Source: Dokdonella sp041395345 (GTDB lineage Bacteria > Pseudomonadota > Gammaproteobacteria > Xanthomonadales > Rhodanobacteraceae). Taken from it: a DNA stretch of 64,000 nt. The notes beneath the pieces were generated by a model. The model was not told the origin of the DNA. It ran no database searches and worked only from the letters and a program-made list of their open reading frames with translations. A program made the translations under genes and the position numbers. Location: positions 47,196 through 111,195 of the forward strand of contig NZ_JAWLAR010000015.1 of assembly GCF_041395345.1 (NCBI RefSeq), read 5' to 3'. Positions 29,200-38,941 of the stretch are shown in pieces (position 1 is the stretch's first letter; each line of letters opens with the position of its first letter).

Positions 29200-30366
29200 A
29201 TGACGCACACCGGTGACGCTGCTGCCAGCCCAACCGACAGTCCATCGCGCAACGCCGCCATTGACCTGCTGCGTGGCCTGTCGATCCTGCTTGTGATCGT
29301 GCATCACATCGCACTGCGCATTCCGCTCAAGGAAGGCGGGCTGGAAACCTTTCTGCCGCGCAGCCTGCTCAACGCGTTTGTCTACAACGGCTATGAAGCC
29401 GTGTTCCTGTTTTTCGTGATCTCGGGCTTCCTGATTGCCGGGAATGCGCTCGAGCGCTGGGGCAGCCTTGAGCGCATCGATCTGCGTACGTTCTATGTTC
29501 GTCGCGGCGCCCGCATCCTGCCGTGTCTGGTCTTGCTGGTGGCAGTCCTGAGCGTGCTGCATCTGGCCGGGGTTCCGAACTTCACGATCGATACCGAACG
29601 GCAGTCGCTGCCGGGCGCCCTGCTGTCGGTACTCGGCTTGTATCTGAACTGGTACGAGGGATCGACCGGATATCTGCCGGGCAACTGGGACGTGCTCTGG
29701 TCCTTGTCCATCGAGGAGGTGTTCTATCTCGGTTTTCCGCTGGTCTGTCTGGTCTTGCACCGACCGAAAATCCTCGTCGCGGCCCTGGCGCTGCTGGCCC
29801 TGTCCCTGCCGGTGACGCGTGCCGCAATCGTGGACAACGACATCTGGCGCGAAAAGGCTTACCTGCCCGGCATGGCGGCGATCGCTGCAGGCGTTCTGGC
29901 CGCCCTGTTCGCGCAGCGCTTGCCCATACCCGGCATTCGCCTGCAACGCATCTTGTGTGCGGTCGGCTGCGGCGGCATCGCTGCCAATCTGCTGTTCGGC
30001 GGCCTGCTATGGCCCGTGATCGGCAATGGCCTGATGCTGGTATTGACGGCTTCTGCCGGCGTCCTGCTGTATGCACTGAAGGACGAACGATGCGGCGCGC
30101 CGCGCGGCGTCCGCTGGCTCACTTCAATGGGACGGCTCAGCTACGAGATCTACCTGACCCACATGTTTGTCGTGTTCGGCATTGTCGCCGTCCATACCGC
30201 CTGGCAGGGCGACCCGTGGTTCGGATTCCTCTGGTACCTGCCGATCGTCGGCTTGTGCTGGCTGCTCGGCGCGATACTCGCTCACATCTATTCGATTCCG
30301 CTGGACAGGGCGCTGCGAGCACGCTTTCTTGCAACGGCGAAACCCGCGCCGGCGCCCGCCGGGTAG
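29200..30366 (+). CDS. Acyltransferase family 3 membrane protein
   Basis: 388 residues with about ten hydrophobic helices. The family-3 signature is at the N-terminus: RNAAIDLLRGLSILLVIVHH, with the catalytic-type His, and FLFFVISGFLIAGNALER with the RGAR segment. Conserved SIEEVFYLGFPL and YEIYLTHMFVVFG are also typical. Such OafA/NolL-type enzymes acylate extracellular carbohydrates (O-antigen, exopolysaccharide) at the inner membrane. It is a single gene with no glycan cluster around it. Confidence 0.9.
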   Translation: MTHTGDAAASPTDSPSRNAAIDLLRGLSILLVIVHHIALRIPLKEGGLETFLPRSLLNAFVYNGYEAVFLFFVISGFLIAGNALERWGSLERIDLRTFYVRRGARILPCLVLLVAVLSVLHLAGVPNFTIDTERQSLPGALLSVLGLYLNWYEGSTGYLPGNWDVLWSLSIEEVFYLGFPLVCLVLHRPKILVAALALLALSLPVTRAAIVDNDIWREKAYLPGMAAIAAGVLAALFAQRLPIPGIRLQRILCAVGCGGIAANLLFGGLLWPVIGNGLMLVLTASAGVLLYALKDERCGAPRGVRWLTSMGRLSYEIYLTHMFVVFGIVAVHTAWQGDPWFGFLWYLPIVGLCWLLGAILAHIYSIPLDRALRARFLATAKPAPAPAG

Positions 30367-30438
30367 TGCCAGGCCGGTAACACGGCCATAACCGGTTTGG
30401 CGCTACGATCCGCTCCCCATCCATCGAAAGGTACCGCC

Positions 30439-30918
30439 ATGAGCGCCAAGCCTGCCGTCAATCCGATTCCCGATGGCTATCACACCGTTACTGCCTATCT
30501 GACCGTCGACAACGCGGCGAAGGCCATTGATTTCTATCACGATGCGTTCGGAGCGACCGAACTCTATCGCCTGCCGATGGGCGACATGATCGGGCATGCC
30601 GAAGTGCAGATCGGCGATACCCGCATCATGCTCTCCGACGAATTCGCCGAGATGAATATTCGCGGTCCGAATGCACGCGGGGGCCCCACCGCAGCCTTCA
30701 TGATCTACGTGGAAGACGCAGACGCCGCATTCGCGAAGGCCATCAAGGCCGGCGCACGACAGGACCGCGCCGTGGAAACCCAGTTCTGGGGCGACCGCAT
30801 GGGCTCGGTCTTCGATCCCTTCGGACACAAGTGGTCGCTGGCGACTCATGTCGAGGATGTTCCCGAGGAAGAAATGCAGCAGCGCATGGCCGAGTGGACC
30901 AAGTCCCAGGGTGCTTGA
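30439..30918 (+). CDS. VOC-family (PhnB/glyoxalase-like) protein
   Basis: 159 residues from the ATG at 30439, preceded by AAAGG; an upstream in-frame start is less likely. Vicinal oxygen chelate fold: HTVTAYLTVDNAAKAIDFYH, then MIGHAEVQIGDTRIMLSDE, and FWGDRMGSVFDPFGHKWSLA. This resembles the PhnB/YdcJ-like group often annotated glyoxalase/bleomycin resistance. The metal ligands cannot be fixed by eye, and the substrate is unknown. Confidence 0.88.
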   Translation: MSAKPAVNPIPDGYHTVTAYLTVDNAAKAIDFYHDAFGATELYRLPMGDMIGHAEVQIGDTRIMLSDEFAEMNIRGPNARGGPTAAFMIYVEDADAAFAKAIKAGARQDRAVETQFWGDRMGSVFDPFGHKWSLATHVEDVPEEEMQQRMAEWTKSQGA

Positions 30919-31011
30919 CCCGCGCGGCGGTCGGATTCGCCTCAAGGTCGGACCCGTCCTGGTGTACGCGATGCTTTGCAGGCTTGCCAATCAATGCGAG
31001 CATCGCTTCCC

Positions 31012-31794
31012 ATGAAACTGCGAACCGTCACCGCAACACGCTATGTCACGCCGTTGCGCGAAGGCGGTTCGCTGCCCGCGATCATCGAAGCCGACGATGC
31101 CGGCATGTATGTGCTCAAGTTTCGTGGAGCGGGACAGGGACCGAAAGCCCTGATTGCCGAACTCGTCGCTGGAGAGCTGGCGCGCGCTTGCGGTCTGCCG
31201 ATGCCTGAAGTTGTGCTTGTCGAGGTCGATGGCAATCTCGCGCGTACCGAGCCCGACCCCGAAATCCAGGACCTGATCCGCGCCAGCGAAGGGCTCAATC
31301 TTGCGCTCGACTATCTTCCGGGCGCGGTCACGTTCGATCCGGTCGTATGGACGGCGGATGCGGATCTCGCCTCGCGCATCGTCTGGCTGGATGCGCTGGT
31401 GACCAATATAGATCGCACACCGCGCAACACCAACATGATGGTGTGGCACGATCAGCTGTGGCTGATCGATCATGGAGCAGCCCTCTATTTTCACCACGCC
31501 TGGGATGATGCGCTCGCGCGCAGCCGCGCAGGCTTCGTCCAGATCAGGGATCAGGTGCTGTTGCCGTTCGCCAGTCGCCTGGCAGAAGTCGACGCCGACA
31601 TGGCGGCACGCCTGGGCGAGTCGGTCGTGCACGACATAGTCGAGAGCATTCCGGACTCCTGGCTGCAGCGCGAGTCGGGTTTCGCCGACGCCGATGCGCT
31701 TCGCGGCGCCTACGAGACCTGGCTGCTGAATCGCCTCAAGGCGCCCCGGGAATTCTGCAAGGAGGCCATCCGTGCCCACGCAACACTGGTATGA
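31012..31794 (+). CDS. HipA-like kinase domain protein
   Basis: 260 residues from the ATG at 31012. The sequence MYVLKFRGAGQGPKALIAEL contains the HipA-type nucleotide-binding lysine, DALVTNIDRTPRNTNMMVWH carries the catalytic aspartate and asparagines (DRTxRNxN), and LWLIDHGAALYFHH provides the metal-binding aspartate. It lacks the long N-terminal HipB-contacting domain of toxin HipA. It overlaps the following DUF3037 gene by 23 bp; this two-gene pair is common in bacteria, with no settled function. It is probably a protein or small-molecule kinase. Confidence 0.87.
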   Translation: MKLRTVTATRYVTPLREGGSLPAIIEADDAGMYVLKFRGAGQGPKALIAELVAGELARACGLPMPEVVLVEVDGNLARTEPDPEIQDLIRASEGLNLALDYLPGAVTFDPVVWTADADLASRIVWLDALVTNIDRTPRNTNMMVWHDQLWLIDHGAALYFHHAWDDALARSRAGFVQIRDQVLLPFASRLAEVDADMAARLGESVVHDIVESIPDSWLQRESGFADADALRGAYETWLLNRLKAPREFCKEAIRAHATLV

Positions 31795-32179
31795 CTACGC
31801 CATCGTGCGCGTGGTGCCTCGCCCAGAGCGCGAGGAGTTCCTCAATGCCGGGGTTATCGTGTCCTGCCTGTCGGCAAAGTTCCTCGAGGCGCGCATCGCG
31901 CTCGATGAGGGGCGCTTGCTGGCTCTCGATCCGACCGCGGATCTTCATCTCATACGCTCGCACCTGAACGCCATTCTGCGCATCTGTGCCGGCGGCGCTG
32001 AGGCAGGAGCGATCGGGTCGATGAGTCAGCGCGAGCGTTTCCACTGGCTGGTTGCGCCGCGCAGCGCCGTCATCCAGACCTCGGCCGTACACAGTGGCCG
32101 TTGTTTCGATCCCGCCCAGGCGCTGGAACATCTGATTGCGACCTCGGTGCTGGGCAAGAACGCCGCACAAGCGGACTGA
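31772..32179 (+). CDS. DUF3037 protein
   Basis: 135 residues from a GTG start at 31772, preceded by AAGGAGG at 31759-31765 inside the end of the HipA-like gene. Family marks are YDYAIVRVVPRPEREEFLNA, GVIVSCLSAKFLEARI and RERFHWLVAPRSAVIQTSAV. DUF3037 proteins almost always sit beside HipA-like kinases and are presumed partners. The 23-bp overlap implies translational coupling. Confidence 0.85.
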   Translation: MPTQHWYDYAIVRVVPRPEREEFLNAGVIVSCLSAKFLEARIALDEGRLLALDPTADLHLIRSHLNAILRICAGGAEAGAIGSMSQRERFHWLVAPRSAVIQTSAVHSGRCFDPAQALEHLIATSVLGKNAAQAD

Positions 32180-32331
32180 GGCGCGCCTTGCCCGGCCTTT
32201 CCAGGGCCGCGGCAGGATTTTTCGCCTGCACTGCAACCGGATTGCCCTGAGCGGGTACTCACCTGGAGTACCGCGATCGAGCGCGTGCCTGGTGCGCCGC
32301 GCAAGACCATGCCATTCAGGGAGATCCGAAC

Positions 32332-32793
32332 ATGATTCCATGCTGTCAGCGTATCCGCCTTTCGCGCCAGTCCTCCATGCTCGCGCTGGCGTTGCTTGCC
32401 GCGACCGGTTTCGCCCATGCGGGTGATCCGCCGATCTCGATGGATGTCGTCAATGTCGGCATGACCGCGTGGTCGATCGATGGCCAGTCCAATCCGCCGC
32501 TGACCCTGCTGCGCGGCAAGACCTATGAATTCGTCATGCAGAATGTCAGTGCGGTCCATCCGTTCAACATCAACACGATCGATACGATCGGGTCCGCCAG
32601 CCTTTACAACGACGGGGTTACCAACAACGGTGCCACGGGAACCCAGACCCTCACCTTCGTCGTTCCCGGAAACGCACCTGACAACCTGCACTACAACTGC
32701 GGCAATCACGCCTCGATGAATGGCCCGATCACGATCCTGACCGATGAGCTGTTCGCGTCGGGCTTTGATCCCGTGGCGGTCGCCGTTCCCTGA
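32332..32793 (+). CDS. Exported cupredoxin-like protein
   Basis: 153 residues with a signal peptide (LALALLAATGFAHAG). The mature part has a type I copper-like set: histidine in SAVHPFNIN, then HYNCGNHASMNG with Cys, His and Met spaced CxxHxxM, one residue shorter than the common plastocyanin CxxHxxxxM. The fold (TLLRGKTYEFVMQNV) agrees with a blue copper or plastocyanin-like domain. The tail DELFASGFDPVAVAVP contains the LFxxGFD motif also found in other exported proteins here. Possibly a periplasmic electron carrier or secreted protein. Confidence 0.72.
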   Translation: MIPCCQRIRLSRQSSMLALALLAATGFAHAGDPPISMDVVNVGMTAWSIDGQSNPPLTLLRGKTYEFVMQNVSAVHPFNINTIDTIGSASLYNDGVTNNGATGTQTLTFVVPGNAPDNLHYNCGNHASMNGPITILTDELFASGFDPVAVAVP

Positions 32794-32897
32794 ATGCAGG
32801 AATCTGCCTGAGGTACTGGCGGTACCCGGGCGGGTATCGCATGCCTTGAGACGAGCAGAGGTGTAGGCTGGGCACCCGCTGTCGCCACCGCCTGATC

Positions 32898-35800
32898 ATG
32901 TTTGCCAGCTCATTCCATCCGGCCGTCTCTGCCTGGTTCGCGCGCAGCTTCGCTGCGCCCACACCGGCGCAGTCGGATGCCTGGCCGGCGATTCAGAAGA
33001 GCCACCACACCCTGATTGCCGCGCCGACCGGTTCAGGCAAGACCCTGGCCGCGTTTCTCGCCGCCATCGACAGCCTGGTTCGCGAAGGAATCGAGTCGGG
33101 TCTTCCCGAGCAGACCAGCGTGGTCTATGTCTCACCCTTGAAGGCGCTGTCGAACGATATCGCGATCAATCTCGTTGCGCCGCTGGCAGGCATTCGTGAA
33201 GAGCTGGTGCGTCTTGGGCATCCCGAGCTGGAAATCCGCGCAGCCGTCAGAACCGGCGATACGCCGCAGGTCGAACGTCAGCGCATGCTGAAGTCACCGC
33301 CGCATATTCTGGTGACCACGCCCGAATCGCTGTACGTACTGCTCGGATCGGAGTCTGGCCGACTGATGCTGGCGAGCACGCGATCCGTCATCGTCGACGA
33401 AATACATGCCATCGCCGACGACAAGCGCGGCAGTCACCTGAGCCTGAGCCTGGAGCGCCTCGAAGCGCTTTGCCAGCGACGGCTGACCCGAATCGGCCTG
33501 TCCGCAACACAGAAGCCGATCGAGGAGATCGCCCGGTTCCTGGTCGGCGGCAGCCACGTCGATGGTGAGGGCCAGCCGGACTGCGCGATCGTCGACAGCG
33601 GCCATGTGCGCGAACGCGATCTCGCCATCGAGATGCCGCCGGCTCCGCTTGAGGCCATCATGTCGAATGAGGCCTGGGAGACGATCTACGACCGCCTGGC
33701 CCAGCTTGTCGAGGCGCATCGCACGACCCTCGTGTTCGTCAACACGCGGCGCATGGCCGAGCGCATGGCGCGCCATTTGGGCGAGCGCCTTGGCAAGCAG
33801 CAGGTGGCCGCGCATCACGGCAGCCTGGCCAGGGAACTGCGGCTCGACGCCGAACAGCGACTCAAGCGCGGTGAGCTCAAGGTGCTGATTGCCACGGCGT
33901 CACTTGAGCTCGGCATCGATATCGGCGAGGTCGACCTGGTCTGCCAGATCGGGTCGCCGCACTCGATTGCCGCCTTGCTGCAGCGCGTCGGCCGCTCCGG
34001 CCACGCGGTCGGTGCCACTCCGAAAGGCCGGCTGTTTCCGCAATCGCGCGACGATCTGGTCGAATGCGTCGCCCTGCTCGACTGCGTTCGCCGCGGCGAA
34101 CTGGATGCGCTGAAGATCCCGCTTGCTCCGCTCGATGTCCTCGCCCAGCAGATCGTCGCCGAAGTGGCCTGCGTCGACTGGGATGAAACGGCATTGTTTG
34201 ACTGGTTCCGACGCGCCTGGCCCTATCGCGAGCTTGCACGCGCGGATTTCGACGCCGTCGTGCGCATGCTGGCCGAAGGCTACACGACGCGACGCGGTGC
34301 ACGTGCCGGCTACCTGCACCGCGATGCCGTGCATGGCCGGATCAGGGGGCGGCGCAATGCACGGCTGACCGCGCTGACCTCGGGCGGCACGATTCCCGAT
34401 ACCGCCGACTACGCCGTTGTCGTTGAGCCGCAAGCGATCACGGTCGGCAGCGTGCACGAAGATTTCGCCGTCGAGAGCATGGCCGGCGACATTTTCCAGC
34501 TGGGCAACACCAGCTACCGGATTCTGCGAGTCGAACGCAGCCAGCTTCGGGTCGAGGATGCGCACGGCCTGCCACCCAGCATTCCGTTCTGGATCGCCGA
34601 AGCGCCCGGGCGCAGCGACGAGTTGTCCGCGGGCGTATCGCGACTGCGCAGTGACGTTGAGGCGCGACTCGGTGGCGAGTCATCCGCGACAGGCGAGAGC
34701 CGGAGTCTCCTGGCCACCGCACGCGACTGGCTGACAAACACCGTTGGAATCGATGCAGTGGCGGCGCAGCAACTGGTCGAATACCTGGCCCGCGCACGCA
34801 ATGCGCTCGGCACATTGCCGACGCAACGACAGATCGTCATGGAGCGCTTCTTCGACGAGTCGGGCGGCACACAGCTGATCCTGCACTCGCCTTTTGGCAG
34901 TCGCGTCAACAAGGCCTGGGGCCTTGCCCTGCGCAAGCGCTTCTGTCGTTCGTTCAATTTCGAATTGCAGGCAGCCGCCACCGAGGACGCCATCATTCTG
35001 TCGCTGTCGACCAGCCACAGCTTTCCGCTGATCGAAGTGTCGCGCTACCTGCATTCGGCCACGGCCAGGGACATCCTCATCCAGGCGGTGCTTGATGCGC
35101 CCCTGTTCGGCGTGCGCTGGCGCTGGGCGGCAACCACCGCGCTTGCCCTGCCGCGTTTCGGTGGCGGACAGAAAATCGCTGCACAGCTGCAACGCATGAA
35201 AGCCGAAGACCTGCTCGCCACCGTATTCCCGGATCAGGTCGCCTGTCTCGAAAACATCGTCGGCGAACGGCAGATTCCCGATCATCCACTGGTTGCCCAG
35301 ACCCTCGCCGATTGCCTGCACGAGGCCATGGATGTCGATGGATGGCTGGAGCTGCTGCGTGGACTCGAGAGCGGCGCCATCGGCATCGTCGCGCGCGACC
35401 TGCCCGAGCCGTCACCGCTGGCTGCGGAAATACTCGGCGCCCGACCCTACGCCTTTCTCGATGACGCGCCACTGGAAGAGCGTCGCACCCAGGCCGTGCA
35501 GATGCGGCGCTGGAGCGATCCCGAATCAGCCGATGAACTGGGTGCACTCGATCTTGCGGCGATTGAAGCCGTTTGCGCGGAGGCCTGGCCGGATCCGCGC
35601 GACGCCGACGAGATGCACGAGACACTGATGGCGATCGGTCATGTCAACGCAGGTGAGGTCGCCGCCAATTCGTCCTGGCAGGCCTGGCTCGATCAGCTCG
35701 CCAGCGATTCACGTGCATGCATTCTGGAGACTGGAACAGGCGACTCATTCTGGTGCGCCGCCGAACTCCTGCCGCAGGCGCTGGCGATCTGGCCGGATGC

Positions 35801-37337
35801 GACACGACAGCCGGTGATCGAAGCACCCGCCGAGTACGCTGCGATGGTCTGGACGCGGGAAGACGCGTTGGTCGAACAGTTGCGTGCACGCCTCGGTGCA
35901 CTGGGTCCGGCAACACTGCAGACGCTGGCCGCGTCGATGGCGCTTGAAGCCGCTTCCGTTGAGGCCGGCCTGATCGCGCTGCAGACCCAGGGCAACATCA
36001 TGCGCGGGCGATTCACACCCGGCGGCGAAGGCGAAGAATGGTGCGAGCGCCACTTGCTCGCACGCATTCACCGCTACACGCTGAAGCGTCTGCGCCGCGA
36101 GATCGAGCCGGTCGAAGCGCGCGACTTCATGCGCTTCCTGTTCGAATGGCAGCGCGTTGCAGCGGACACGCAGGCACGTGGCCCCGAGGCTCTGCCATCC
36201 ATTCTTTCGCAACTGGAAGGCTACGAATGCGCGGCCGGCGCCTGGGAAAGCGAGCTGCTGGCCGCACGCGTGGCTGACTATTCAAGCGTGTGGCTGGATG
36301 AACTGTGCCGCAGTGGCCGCATCATCTGGTCGCGATTGGCCAGCGCCTCGGCAGCGCAGCGCGAGGGCAGTTCCGGACCTGTCGGCAGCACGCCGATCGT
36401 GCTCCTGCCACGACGCGAAGCCAGGCTCTGGGCGAGCCTGGCCAACCATGACGGCAGCGCAGGCGCGCAGACATCGTCGCGGGCACAGGCGGTGCTGGAC
36501 CACCTGGCCGAATCCGGCGCTTCGTTCTTTGACGAAATCGCTGATTCAACCCGGCTGCTGAAGGTGGAGCTCGAGGATGCGCTGGGCGAGCTGGTTGCGC
36601 GCGGCCTGGTCAATGCCGACAGTTTCTCCGGCTTGCGCGCACTGCTCCTGCCGGCGGCGAAGCGCAATTCGAAACGCGGACGACGAGCGCGCCATGCCAG
36701 CCTGTCGGATATCGAGGATGCCGGACGCTGGGCCCTGACCGCGACAGGCAGCATTGCCGAATCGCCGCGCGCGGACAGCGCTCGATCGACCCGCGCTGCT
36801 GCGTTCGAGGCCAGCAATGAGGCGGTGGAACATGCGGCACGATGCCTGCTGCGCCGCTATGGCGTGGTCTGCTGGCGACTGCTCGCGCGCGAAGCCAGCT
36901 GGCTGCCTCCCTGGCGGGACCTGGCAAGGGTCTACCGCAGACTGGAGGCACGCGGCGAGTTGCGCGGGGGGCGCTTCATCGCGGGCCTGTCCGGCGAACA
37001 ATACGCCCTGCCCGAAGCCATTCCGCTGCTGCGCAAGCTGCGTTCGCGCGAGCCGGACGGCAGCCTGGTCAGTATCGCTGCAACCGATGTGCTCAACCTG
37101 GCCGGCATCCTGACGGCGGGATCGCGCGTACCGGCGCTGAAGGGTTCGCGCATCCTTTTCGTGGACGGCATCCCGCGGGCAGCGTTGATGGCCGGAAAAT
37201 GCGTGCGTCTGGATGGTTCGGACGACGCCATTCCAGCTGCCTGGCGACAAGCCCTGGTCCGCTTGCGCACTGACCGAGACGCACCGGGCGCTACGAATGT
37301 CGAGAGGGTCGCTGGCTGGCAGCCGGAGGTCGCCTGA
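32898..37337 (+). CDS. lhr: Lhr-type large DEAD/DEAH helicase
   Basis: 1479 residues, the normal size for Lhr. SF2 helicase motifs: I at residues 42-49 (APTGSGKT), II DEIH near 167-170, III SATQ, and motif VI QRVGRSGH, followed by the Lhr-specific winged-helix and beta-barrel domains (EDFAVESMAGDIFQLGNTSYR, HSPFGSRVNKAWGLALRKR). The long C-terminal half belongs to the Lhr C-terminal region. Members unwind DNA-RNA hybrids 3'-5' and are linked to DNA repair. It is monocistronic here, with no nuclease or ligase partner. Confidence 0.92.
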   Translation: MFASSFHPAVSAWFARSFAAPTPAQSDAWPAIQKSHHTLIAAPTGSGKTLAAFLAAIDSLVREGIESGLPEQTSVVYVSPLKALSNDIAINLVAPLAGIREELVRLGHPELEIRAAVRTGDTPQVERQRMLKSPPHILVTTPESLYVLLGSESGRLMLASTRSVIVDEIHAIADDKRGSHLSLSLERLEALCQRRLTRIGLSATQKPIEEIARFLVGGSHVDGEGQPDCAIVDSGHVRERDLAIEMPPAPLEAIMSNEAWETIYDRLAQLVEAHRTTLVFVNTRRMAERMARHLGERLGKQQVAAHHGSLARELRLDAEQRLKRGELKVLIATASLELGIDIGEVDLVCQIGSPHSIAALLQRVGRSGHAVGATPKGRLFPQSRDDLVECVALLDCVRRGELDALKIPLAPLDVLAQQIVAEVACVDWDETALFDWFRRAWPYRELARADFDAVVRMLAEGYTTRRGARAGYLHRDAVHGRIRGRRNARLTALTSGGTIPDTADYAVVVEPQAITVGSVHEDFAVESMAGDIFQLGNTSYRILRVERSQLRVEDAHGLPPSIPFWIAEAPGRSDELSAGVSRLRSDVEARLGGESSATGESRSLLATARDWLTNTVGIDAVAAQQLVEYLARARNALGTLPTQRQIVMERFFDESGGTQLILHSPFGSRVNKAWGLALRKRFCRSFNFELQAAATEDAIILSLSTSHSFPLIEVSRYLHSATARDILIQAVLDAPLFGVRWRWAATTALALPRFGGGQKIAAQLQRMKAEDLLATVFPDQVACLENIVGERQIPDHPLVAQTLADCLHEAMDVDGWLELLRGLESGAIGIVARDLPEPSPLAAEILGARPYAFLDDAPLEERRTQAVQMRRWSDPESADELGALDLAAIEAVCAEAWPDPRDADEMHETLMAIGHVNAGEVAANSSWQAWLDQLASDSRACILETGTGDSFWCAAELLPQALAIWPDATRQPVIEAPAEYAAMVWTREDALVEQLRARLGALGPATLQTLAASMALEAASVEAGLIALQTQGNIMRGRFTPGGEGEEWCERHLLARIHRYTLKRLRREIEPVEARDFMRFLFEWQRVAADTQARGPEALPSILSQLEGYECAAGAWESELLAARVADYSSVWLDELCRSGRIIWSRLASASAAQREGSSGPVGSTPIVLLPRREARLWASLANHDGSAGAQTSSRAQAVLDHLAESGASFFDEIADSTRLLKVELEDALGELVARGLVNADSFSGLRALLLPAAKRNSKRGRRARHASLSDIEDAGRWALTATGSIAESPRADSARSTRAAAFEASNEAVEHAARCLLRRYGVVCWRLLAREASWLPPWRDLARVYRRLEARGELRGGRFIAGLSGEQYALPEAIPLLRKLRSREPDGSLVSIAATDVLNLAGILTAGSRVPALKGSRILFVDGIPRAALMAGKCVRLDGSDDAIPAAWRQALVRLRTDRDAPGATNVERVAGWQPEVA

Positions 37338-37447
37338 TCCCGGGCAATCGGTTTTTCCTGCGCAAACATGCGCAACGGACGACTGGGAGGCGTATCGTTG
37401 GTGGGCCGGCTTTCGCGCGGCAAACTGTCCAGACTGGAGCGATCCCG

Positions 37448-37732
37448 ATGCAACCGAAATCCTGCCTGTTGGTCAGCCTGGCCGTGGCCAGCCTTCTTGC
37501 CGTCGTTCCAGTGCACGCCGAGTCCACTGCAAACGCCGATTTTCAGGCCGAGCTGAATTCGATACTCACTCGCGGCATCGAGACCAAGCGCGGCATCATC
37601 TTCCACATGAATGGCGAAGAAGTGGCCGGCGTGGTCAAGCGCATCCTCAAGGATGCCGTGCTGGTGGCCAACCAGGAACACGCAACGATCCTGATCCGGC
37701 TCGACCGTATCGACGCGGTGGAACTGGACTGA
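37448..37732 (+). CDS. Small exported protein with Sm-like fold
   Basis: 94 residues: signal peptide (SCLLVSLAVASLLAVVPVHAES), then a short beta-rich domain (GIIFHMNGEEVAGVVKRILK, DAVLVANQEHATILIRLDRI) that reads like an Sm/LSm-type strand order (G-x-I-x-G-x-V). I cannot assign a family. The gene is convergent with rpiA, 52 bp away. Confidence 0.6.
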   Translation: MQPKSCLLVSLAVASLLAVVPVHAESTANADFQAELNSILTRGIETKRGIIFHMNGEEVAGVVKRILKDAVLVANQEHATILIRLDRIDAVELD

Positions 37733-37784
37733 CCCATACGGGCTTCACGTTCCAGGCGCTGGGCGCTGCCGACCCTCGTATCCC

Positions 37785-38423
37785 CTAGTCACCTTCGCCG
37801 GTCAGCACGACATCGGCGCGCCGAGCCGCAAACAAGCCGACGGTGACGACGCCGACGATCTGGTTGATCTCGGCCTCGAGGCCAACCGGGTCGGTGATGC
37901 GCAGGTTGTGCACATCGAGAATCCAGTTGCCGTTGTCGGTGACCACGCCGTCGCGCCAGACCGGCTGACCGCCGAGCAGAACCAGTGCACGCGCGACATG
38001 GCTGCGTGCCATCGGAATCACTTCCACCGGCAGCGGAAACTTACCAAGCACCTCGACGCGCTTGCTCGGATCAATGATGCAGACAAACTGGCGCGAAGCA
38101 GCGGCGATGATTTTTTCGCGGGTCAGCGCCGCGCCGCCACCCTTTATCAGGCAGCGTTGCGGATCACACTCGTCGGCACCATCCACGTACAGGGCCAGTT
38201 CGCCAGTCGAGTTGAGATCGACCACCCGAATGCCGCGCTCCTGAAGCAGTCGGGTTGATTGTTCGGAGCTCGATACGGCCGCTTCGATGTCGTTGCTCAC
38301 TTCAGCCAGGGCATCGATGAAATGGGCCACCGTGGATCCGGTACCGACACCCACCGTCATGCCAGGCTCGACAAACCGCATCGCCGCGCGCGCGGCGCGA
38401 CGCTTGCCTTCTTCATTCGCCAT
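37785..38423 (-). CDS. rpiA: Ribose-5-phosphate isomerase A
   Basis: 212 residues with RpiA signatures: VGVGTGSTVAHFIDAL, SSSEQSTRLLQERGIRV, LYVDGADECDPQRCLIKGGG with the catalytic Asp/Lys region, and VCIIDPSKRVEVLGKFPLPV. It interconverts ribose-5-phosphate and ribulose-5-phosphate in the non-oxidative pentose phosphate pathway. It is last in the zapB-like/zapA/ssrS/fau/EVE/rpiA series and its start overlaps the EVE gene by 11 bp. Confidence 0.95.
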   Translation of the reverse strand: MANEEGKRRAARAAMRFVEPGMTVGVGTGSTVAHFIDALAEVSNDIEAAVSSSEQSTRLLQERGIRVVDLNSTGELALYVDGADECDPQRCLIKGGGAALTREKIIAAASRQFVCIIDPSKRVEVLGKFPLPVEVIPMARSHVARALVLLGGQPVWRDGVVTDNGNWILDVHNLRITDPVGLEAEINQIVGVVTVGLFAARRADVVLTGEGD

Positions 38424-38892
38424 GAGGCTTTTCCTTCTCGAGTCCGACGATGAATTTCCATTGTGCCGGCGTCACCGGCATCACTGACAGGCGGTTGCCA
38501 CGGCGCACGAGGGCGAACTCCTCCAGTTCCTCGCGGCCTTTCAACTCGGCCAGACTGATGGTTCGCTTCAACTTGCGCTTGAAGCGCACATCCACCATCA
38601 GCCAGCGGGGTTCTTCAGGCTTGCTTGCTGGATCATGGTAGTCGCTGCGCGGGTCGAACTGGGTCGGATCCGGATAGGCCTCGCTGGCCACTTCGGCGAG
38701 TCCGACCACCCCTGGCTCGGCACAGTTGGAGTGGTAGAACAGGATGCCGTCGCCGACCCGCATGCCATCGCGCATGAAGTTGCGTGCCTGATAATTGCGC
38801 ACACCGCTCCAGGGTTCGGACTCGACCCTGGACAGGGCATCGATGGAAAATTCCTGGGGCTCGCTCTTGATCAACCAGTAGCGCTTGCTCAT
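38413..38892 (-). CDS. EVE domain protein
   Basis: 159 residues from the ATG at 38892; in-frame ATGs at 38910 and 38952 are alternatives. The EVE (PUA-like) domain is clear: KRYWLIKSEPQEFSIDAL, WSGVRNYQARNFMRDGMRVG, GILFYHSNCAEPGVVGLAEV and RGNRLSVMPVTPAQWKFIVG. EVE proteins bind modified nucleotides or RNA; this is the conserved YHBQ/THYN1-like group found in most proteobacteria. It sits between fau and rpiA. Confidence 0.92.
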   Translation of the reverse strand: MSKRYWLIKSEPQEFSIDALSRVESEPWSGVRNYQARNFMRDGMRVGDGILFYHSNCAEPGVVGLAEVASEAYPDPTQFDPRSDYHDPASKPEEPRWLMVDVRFKRKLKRTISLAELKGREELEEFALVRRGNRLSVMPVTPAQWKFIVGLEKEKPHGE

Positions 38893-38941
38893 GGCATGCT
38901 CGTCCGACATGGTTCGCTCTTGATCAAGCGGCATCGCCTGC

